DNA of 64,000 bases from Anaeramoeba ignava (taxonomy: Eukaryota; Metamonada; Anaeramoebidae). This document shows, piece after piece, positions 57,614 to 64,000 of this stretch. Position 1 is the first letter of the stretch, and every line of letters starts with the position of its first letter. A program made the translations under genes and the position numbers. The notes below the pieces were generated by a model. The model saw only the letters and a list, made by a program, of their open reading frames with translations, had not been told where the DNA came from and searched no databases. Location of the stretch: NCBI GenBank assembly GCA_028826165.1, contig JAPDFW010000055.1, forward strand, positions 141,501-205,500, in the 5' to 3' direction.

Positions 57614-58258
57614 ATCAAAATTAAAAATTCAATTAAAATCAAAATTAAAAATTCAATTTAAATCAAAATTAAAAATTTAATTAAAATCAAAATTAAAAAT
57701 TTAATTTATAATTTTTAGTGGAATTTTCTGGAATGTTAAAAAAATTGTTCAAGCAATGTAAAGAGACTTGTTTAATTCTCCAAAAAAATTTATTCAAAAA
57801 CAAAATCATTATCAAATTCAAATTCATTTTTGAATTTTCTTTTTTTTTTCTTTTCATTCAAAATTCATTTTCGAATTTCCTTTTTTTTTCTTTTCAAATC
57901 AAAAATCAAAAATCAAAAACAAAATCAAACAAAATCAAAAATCAAAAATCAAAAATCTTTTTCTTTTAAAAATCAAATTTCAAATTTTCAAAATTCAAAA
58001 ATCAAAATTTTTAAAATCAAAAACAAAAAGAAAAATCAAAAATTAAAAGGAAACAAATTTCTTTTTAAATTTTTAATTCTTTTTCTTTAAAAAAGATTTT
58101 GAAAAGAAAAAAATTTTATTTTTATTTTTTATTTTTTTTTGTTCTAAAAACTTGAGTTGAACAATGAGAAAAAGCAAAAGCAAAAAGAAAATTTAATTTT
58201 TAATTTTAAAAGTAATTTTAATTTTAATTTTTAATTTTGAAAAGAAAAAGAATAAAAA
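57614..58258. other. Gap between EF-hand gene and arginine deiminase, with gene debris
   Basis: AAAATC/AAAATT repeats at 57614-57700, T- and AAAATCAAA-rich sequence to 58080, and at 58141-58168 a 28-base exact copy of part of the arginine deiminase last exon. No coding frame of note. Confidence 0.5.
58141..58168 (-). pseudogene. Fragment copy of the arginine deiminase catalytic exon
   Basis: 28 bases identical to 58275-58302. On the minus strand they encode the HCSTQVFR part of the last exon. The Gly-Ala-Ala side and the stop side are missing, so it is a non-functional duplicate 134 bp downstream of the real exon. Confidence 0.75.
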
Positions 58259-59778
58259 TTAATTCTTTTTTGGAGTTCTAAAAACTTGAGTTGAACAATG
58301 AGCAGCGCCATACCTAAATATTATTTTGATTTTTAATTTTAATTTTAATTTTAATTTTAATTTTAATTTTAATTTTAATTTTTAATTTTAATTTTATTTT
58401 AATTTTAATTTTAATTTTAATTTTAATTTTAATTTTAATTTTAATTTTTAATTTTAATTTTAATTTTAATTTTAATTTTAATTTTAATTTTAATTTTAAT
58501 TTAAATTTTAATTTTAATTTTAATTTTTATTTTTATAAATGAATTTTAATTTTATAAATGAATTTTAATTTTATAAATGAATTTTAATTTTATAAATGAA
58601 TTTTAAATTTTTATAATTGAATTTGAATTGTACATAGCAGTAATTCCTGAATAATCCACATAATCAACAATCCCTTCAAAACCAGCTTCTCTCAAAACTT
58701 TTTCCAAATCAGGATGAACAGAAATAATTATAGCTTTACCATCAGAACCAATTCCCAAATTAAGAAAATTAAGCATATATTCTCTTTGTTGTTGATCCGA
58801 AATTGGAATAATTTGATAACCTTCTTGTTTCAAAAATTCAGAAAATTCAACTTTGCGGTTGAGTTGATAACAATTATCAATCAAAACATATTCCCAAACA
58901 ACACGACGGATTTTTGAGTCTCCCATAATGGAATCAAGTAAAACAACACGTTTTTCATCAACAATATTAAAAATAGTATCCAAATGCATTCTTTGAATAT
59001 TCTTGTCCATTTCATCGACAACAAACCCGACTCTTCTTGTGCCAAACAAATTATTATCCAGGATATATTTAGCACCCAAATGGTTTGTACGGCATCCAAC
59101 GCCGATTAAGGAAAGATCCTTACTAACTGGGAAAAAATCGCCACCTTCAACAAAACCTGGTGATTCAACATTTCCTTTGATCTCAATATTCATAATTTCA
59201 AATGCTTTCCTCATGATTTGCACTTCGCGTTTGCGCTGGTGATTTGCAAAGCTTCCCATCACAAGCCCGTGCACTGTTACTATCTGCTGATCACGAGTAA
59301 ATGTGAGATTTGTGTTTGGATGATGAACAATTTCACAACTACTTAAATCACGATTTTTTTGTTGCAACAAGACTGTTGGTTGATACAATATGATATCCAA
59401 TAATTGTTCCACAGATAAAGTTGATAAGGCTATTCTTTTATACTCGTTTGAAATGTAGAATTTGTTTTCCTCAGTCAAATCACTCACATCTCCTTCAAAT
59501 TGATATTTCAAATAATTAACTGCTATTTCTTCTAATTCTTCTCTTTTTAAATTCGCATAAACATCTTCGATTTTAATCACTTCTACTCCGTATTTCTTCA
59601 GTTTTTCTACAAATTCGTTGTGCGATTTTTTCGCTTTTTCAAATGATACTTGTTTTTCATAAAGAAATGCTTTTGGATGCAATGATCCGAAATTTGGGTC
59701 TTTTAAAGGAGCATGCATAATGATTGTGTGTGCTTGATCGAGCTCGGCAATTTGAATATAACTTTTTTTTGGTTCCAT
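58259..59778 (-). CDS. Arginine deiminase (EC 3.5.3.6)
   Basis: Two exons (58634-59778 and 58259-58313) join in frame to 399 aa, the normal size. It hydrolyses arginine to citrulline and ammonia, the first step of the arginine dihydrolase route that yields ATP in anaerobic protists. Guanidino-group-hydrolase motifs: NLTFTRDQQ, FVEGGDFF, GVGCRTN, MHLDTIFN (catalytic His), and on the small last exon MYGAAHCSTQVFR with the catalytic Cys (about residue 388). Reading through the first exon alone gives a false end without the Cys. The intron (58314-58633, donor GTACAA, acceptor TTTAG, 320 nt) is mostly TTTTAA repeats. Confidence 0.93.
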
Positions 59779-59870
59779 TTTGTGTTTTGTTTTTTTTTTT
59801 TAGAAAAATGAAAAATGAAAAAAAAAATTCACAAAATTATTTTTTCCTTTTTTTTTTTCCTTTTTTTTTT
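59779..59870 (-). promoter_or_regulatory. Arginine deiminase promoter region
   Basis: AAAAATGAAAAATGAAAAAAAAAA (about 59804-59828), a double CATTTTT in sense orientation, about 30 bases upstream of the ATG at 59778. Confidence 0.5.
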
Positions 59871-59874
59871 TTCG

Positions 59875-61240
59875 AAATTTATTTCGAAATTTAATTTTTC
59901 TTTCCAAAATATTTATATTTCCAAATTATTTATTAAATATTTATATTTACTAAATATTTATATTTCTAAAATATTTATATTTATTAAATATTTATTTTTC
60001 TTTCCAAAATATTTATATTTATTAAATATTTATTAAATATTTATATTTCCAAAATATTTATATTTCTTTCTAAAATATTTATATTTACTGAATATTTATT
60101 TTTCTTTCCAAAATATTTATTAAATATTTATATTTCTTAAATATTTATTTTTTTTTAAATATTTTATATTTTTAAATATTTTATATTTTTAAATATTTAT
60201 TTAAATGTTTTATTTTAAAAATATTTATATTTCCAAAATATTTATATTTCCAAAAATATTTATATTTCTTTCCAAAATATTTATATTTATTAAATATTTA
60301 TATTTATTAAATATTTATATTTCTAAAATATTTATTAAATATATTTATTAAATATTTATTTTATTAAATATTTATATTTCCAAAATATTTATATTTATTA
60401 AATATTTATATTTCTAAAAAATATTTATATTTCTAAAATATTTATATTTCTTTTCCAAAATATTTATATTTATTAAATATTTATTAAATATTTATATTTA
60501 TTAAATATTTATATTTCCAAATTATTTATATTTATTAATTATTTATATTTCCAAAATATTTATATTTATTAAATATTTATATTTCCAAAATATTTATATT
60601 TCCAAAATATTTATATTTATTAATTATTTAATTATTTATATTTATTAATTATTTATATTTCCAAAATATTTATTAAATATTTATTAAATATTTATATTTC
60701 CAAAATATTTATATTTCCAAAATATTTATATTTATTTCCAAAATATTTATATTTCCAAAATATTTATATTTATTAAATATTTATATTTCCAAAATATTTA
60801 TATTTATTAAATATTTATATTTATTAAATATTTATATTTATTAAATATTTATATTTTATTTCCAAAAATATTTTATATTTTAAATATTTATATTTCCAAA
60901 ATATTTATATTTATTAAATATTTTATATTTATTAAATATTTATATTTATTAATTATTTATATTTATTAAATATTTATTAAATATTTATTAAATATTTATA
61001 TTTCCAAAATATTTATATTTATTAAATATTTATATTTATTAAATATTTATATTTATTAAATATTTATATTTATTTCCAAAATATTTATATTTCTTAAATA
61101 TTTATATTTCCAAAATATTTATATTTATTAAATATTTATATTTATTAAATATTTATATTTATTAATTATTTATATTTATTAAATATTTATATTTATTAAA
61201 TATAAATATTTAATAAATATTTATATTTCCAAAATATTTA
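59875..61240. repeat. AAATATTTAT-based array, about 1.35 kb
   Basis: Irregular units of ATTTATATTTCCAAAAT and ATTTATATTTATTAAAT. It is intergenic between divergent genes and is flanked on both sides by their CATTTTT elements. No coding frame. Confidence 0.9.
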
Positions 61241-61243
61241 TAT

Positions 61244-61312
61244 TTTTTTCATTTTTCATTTTTCATTTTTCATTTTTCATTTTTCATTTTTCATTTTTCA
61301 TTTTTCATTTTT
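61244..61312 (+). promoter_or_regulatory. Expanded CATTTTT array before TRIP4
   Basis: About nine head-to-tail copies of the 7-mer CATTTTT end a few bases before the ATG at 61319. This is the longest run of the recurrent promoter element in the window. Confidence 0.55.
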
Positions 61313-61318
61313 ATAAAA

Positions 61319-62918
61319 ATGCAAAAAAAAGAACAAATTTTTAAAGACTGGGTTTTAATGGAAATTAAAAATATTGTTGGTCAAAATGCAGACCAAATCT
61401 TTCAACATGTTATGAATCTTGTTTATCTCGATGATGAAACAATTTCTGAAGAACTTTTTAATCTTATTGGATTAACAGAAAAAGCTTTACAATTTATTCA
61501 AGACTTTATTTCTCGTTCAAAAAGACTTTACAGACAACAAGAAGAAAAAAAACCAGAAAAAAATGAATCACAATCACAATCACAATCACAATCACAACCA
61601 AAAAAAAGAAATCAAAAAGGAAAAAAATCAAACCAAAAAAACAAACAAAACGAACCAAAAAAAAATAATCAGAAAAATTTATCAACTCAAAAATTTCAAA
61701 ACAAAGAATATGAAGTTTATCATAAACAAGAAAAATTACCAGCATGGATGGGAAAAAAAGAAGATACAATTGAAAAAAGCAACAAGAAAAATATTAATAA
61801 GAAAAATGAGAAGAAAAATTCAAATAAGAAAAATGAGAAGAAAAATATTAATAAGAAAAATGACAACAAAAATATTAATAAGGAAAATGACAACAAAAAT
61901 ATGAATAAGGAAAATGACAACAAAAATATGAATAAGAAAAATGACAACAAAAATATGAATAAGGAAAATGACAACAAAAATATTAATAAGAAAAAAAAAT
62001 CATCACGTGTTGTTATAGCTTCAAAAGAAATTAATGATAATCTTGAGGAATTCGATCTTAATATTGTTCTTCCTGAAAGAATTCCATGCGATTGTCAAGG
62101 AAGAAGACATCGAGTTATTAATAATTGCACAAGTTGTGGGAAAATCATTTGTGAACAAGAAGGTGAAGGTCCTTGTTTTTTTTGTGGAGCTAATGTTGTT
62201 GATCGTCTATCAAAAACACAAAATTCTAAATCAAATATCATTCGTGAAGAAATTTTACAAACTGAAAATGAACATCTTCAAAAAGCTATTGAACACAAGA
62301 ATAAATTGCTTGAATATGATAAAACTTTTGCAAGAAGAATGAGTGTTATTGATGATCAAAGTGATTTTTTTGAGATTGAAAGAAATCATTGGATTTCTCC
62401 TCAACAACGAAAAGAACTTCTTCAAAAAAGAGAAGATTTTGAAAAAAATGAACGTCAAAATCGTGATAGTGTTTTCCTTGATTTTGATATTGCTGGAAGA
62501 AGAATAAAATCAACAAATTTTTCATCTGAAGAAAAATATAGAGAAAATAAATTGAAGAATGAAATGAATGAAATTTTGAATCGAAATCAAAATGAAAATG
62601 AAAATCAAAATCAAAATCAAAATCAAAATCAAAATCAAAATCAAAATCGAAAATCAAAATCAAAATGAAAATCAAAATCAAAATCAAAATCAAAATCAAA
62701 ATGAAAATCAAAATCAAAATCAAAATCAAAATCAAAATCAAAATCAAAATCAAAATCAAAATAATGAAAGAATAATTACAAATCCTAAAATTACAATTGA
62801 TCGTCCAATATTTATTCCATTTCAATATTCTAATCTTCAAAAAAAAGAAAAGCAACAAAATGAAAAAAAAAAGAGATTTCAACGATATGATCGAGATTTT
62901 GAAGATGAAAAAAATTAA
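61319..62918 (+). pseudogene. TRIP4: TRIP4 / ASC-1 (activating signal cointegrator 1) homologue, frameshift in NQ repeat
   Basis: The main frame runs 61319-62668 (449 aa). N-terminal helical domain, then Lys/Asn repeats, then the diagnostic C2HC5 zinc finger IPCDCQGRRHRVINNCTSCG, KIICEQEGEGPCFFCG. After it comes DQSDFFEIERNHWISPQQRKEL, matching the TRIP4 region beyond the finger. TRIP4 is part of the ASC-1 complex, which rescues collided ribosomes and coactivates transcription. In an AAAATC coding repeat one extra base near 62649 ends the frame at 62668; the other frame continues with NQ repeats to IITNPKITIDRPIFIPFQY and stops at 62918. The downstream frame looks coding, so slippage or a consensus error is likely. 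The ASCH domain of human TRIP4 is not seen. Confidence 0.85.
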
Positions 62919-63471
62919 AATTAAAATTAAAATCAAAATCAAATTCAAAATCAAAAATCAAAATCAAAATCAAAATCAAAAATAAAATTCAAAATTAAAA
63001 TCAAAATCAAAATTAAAATCAAAATCAAAATTAAATCAAAATCAAAATTAAATTCAAAATTAAAAATCAAAATCAAAATCAAAATTAAATTCAAAATCTA
63101 AAATCAAAATTAAAATCAAAATCAAATTCAAAATCAAAATCAAAATCAAAATTAAAAAATCAAAATCAAAATCAAAAATAAAAATCAAAATCAAATTCAA
63201 AATCAAAAATCAAAATTAAAAATCAAAATCAAAATCAAAAATCAAAATTAAAATCAAATTTAAAAAAAAATCAAAATTAAAATCAAAATCAAAATCAAAA
63301 AATCAAAATCAAAATTAAAATTTAAATCAAAAAAAAAATCAAAATTTAAATCAAAATCAAAATCAAAATCAAAATCAAAATAAAATCAAAATCAAAATAA
63401 AAATAAAATTCAAAATCAAAATAAAAATCAAAATAAATTAGATAAAATAAATCATCTTTTTTCTTATGTTT
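62919..63471. repeat. AAAATC/AAAATT hexamer array between TRIP4 and F-box genes
   Basis: An irregular hexamer array in which the last base of the unit is C or T, never G, unlike the coding arrays just upstream. No coding frame. Confidence 0.9.
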
Positions 63472-63966
63472 TTATTTATTTTCTTTATTCTCTTCTTCTA
63501 ATTTAAAACAATATCCACATTTTTCTAAAACTTTTAAAAATTTTGAAATAGCTTGAATTAAATTTGAAATTGTAAATTCTTGATAATAATTTTGAGCAGA
63601 AACAACAAGACTTTCATTTTGAGCAAAACCAAAAGCATATAAAACAGGATGATTCATATAATAAGAAATATTTCCTGATAAATATTTAAAACCTAAACGG
63701 GGGGCAATTTTATTAAAATTTATTCTTGATTTTTGTTCCATTTTTTTTGCTTTTCGAAAAAGTGAAAAATATAATTTCCAACCGTTTTCAAAATTTTTAA
63801 ATTCTGGATATTTTTTAATTACTTTTTCTCTCCATAATTCATTTCCATTTGAAATTATTAACCATTTTTTACACACAAGATTGCATTTTAATAAATCTTT
63901 TATTGATAGATAACTAAATATTTCATAAATTTCTTCTTCTTTTAAAATTTTTGAAAAAAAATCCAT
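63472..63966 (-). CDS. F-box protein
   Basis: A single exon of 164 aa. An N-terminal F-box is visible: EEEIYEIFSYLSIKDLLKCN, LVCKKWLIISNGNELWREKV (residues about 10-50). F-box proteins bind Skp1 in SCF ubiquitin ligases. The C-terminal half (LGFKYLSGNISYYMNHPVLY ... ISKFLKVLEKCGYCF) is not recognised and has no WD or LRR repeats. The start at 63966 is close to the window edge, and its upstream region is cut. Confidence 0.75.
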   Translation of the reverse strand: MDFFSKILKEEEIYEIFSYLSIKDLLKCNLVCKKWLIISNGNELWREKVIKKYPEFKNFENGWKLYFSLFRKAKKMEQKSRINFNKIAPRLGFKYLSGNISYYMNHPVLYAFGFAQNESLVVSAQNYYQEFTISNLIQAISKFLKVLEKCGYCFKLEEENKENK

Positions 63967-64000
63967 TTTTAAATTTTTGATTTTTAAATGATTTTTAAAT

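Noticed and set aside
57718-58090. Small plus-strand frames after the EF-hand gene
   Set aside because: Composition is T/A-rich repeat; only a few bases after TTTTTAG could be a last exon, which is noted as an alternative end in the EF-hand entry.

Overview
The window is very AT-rich nuclear DNA of a free-living unicellular eukaryote. Evidence: spliced genes with GT..AG introns, 5S rRNA genes with oligo-T ends, and eukaryote-only products (Rab32, exportin-7, WDR7, NKAP, TRIP4, a HUWE1-type ligase, BTB, F-box and FG-GAP receptors). Two features hint at an anaerobic amoeboid or metamonad protist such as Anaeramoeba: an arginine deiminase, and the RCC1-BTB, ankyrin-BTB and Rab repertoire. That placement is a guess; the sequence alone does not prove it. 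The standard genetic code fits throughout.

Layout. 1-80: start of an acyl-CoA-binding protein (minus). 187-8244: a tandem array of about 4 kb units, each with a 120-nt 5S rRNA gene (plus; three copies), a decayed BTB-gene relic and an FG-GAP/fibronectin-like membrane receptor gene (minus; two copies, both with broken frames). 8300-9955: pentanucleotide array. 10078-19878: a six-exon HUWE1/TOM1/UPL1-type gene whose HECT domain has Ile where the catalytic Cys should be. 20534-26208: three tandem RCC1-BTB genes, one intact and two frameshifted. 26322-29810: exportin-7. 29824-31970: zinc-finger short-chain dehydrogenase-like gene with two large repeat insertions and broken frame. 32025-35658: WDR7, divergent from NKAP (35755-36592, one frameshift). 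36680-41286: Rab32-type GTPase with a 3003-nt minisatellite intron. 41927-44085: TOM1/TOM3-like multi-pass membrane protein. 44484-46325: P-loop ATPase plus nuclease-like protein of Crinkler-RHS type. 46390-48660: satellite of about 142-bp units. 48716-51502: ankyrin plus double-BTB protein. 51600-55923: AAK1/GAK-type kinase apparently fused to an ANTH-like domain. 56158-57613: myristoylated EF-hand protein. 58259-59778: arginine deiminase with its catalytic Cys on a small last exon. 61319-62918: TRIP4/ASC-1, frameshifted in a repeat. 63472-63966: F-box protein.

Three themes run through the window. (1) Simple repeats fill introns and intergenic gaps, and each locus has its own repeat. Introns are either about 50-110 nt or inflated to 181-3003 nt. 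(2) A directional T-rich element with core TTTTTCATTTTT lies just upstream of nearly every start codon on the sense strand. (3) Repeats inside coding regions vary C to G (CAA/GAA, Gln/Glu), whereas the same repeats outside genes vary C to T, which would create TAA stops. This distinguishes translated from untranslated arrays. Exon models were joined by hand from frame, GT/AG and family alignment from memory; none was checked against RNA.
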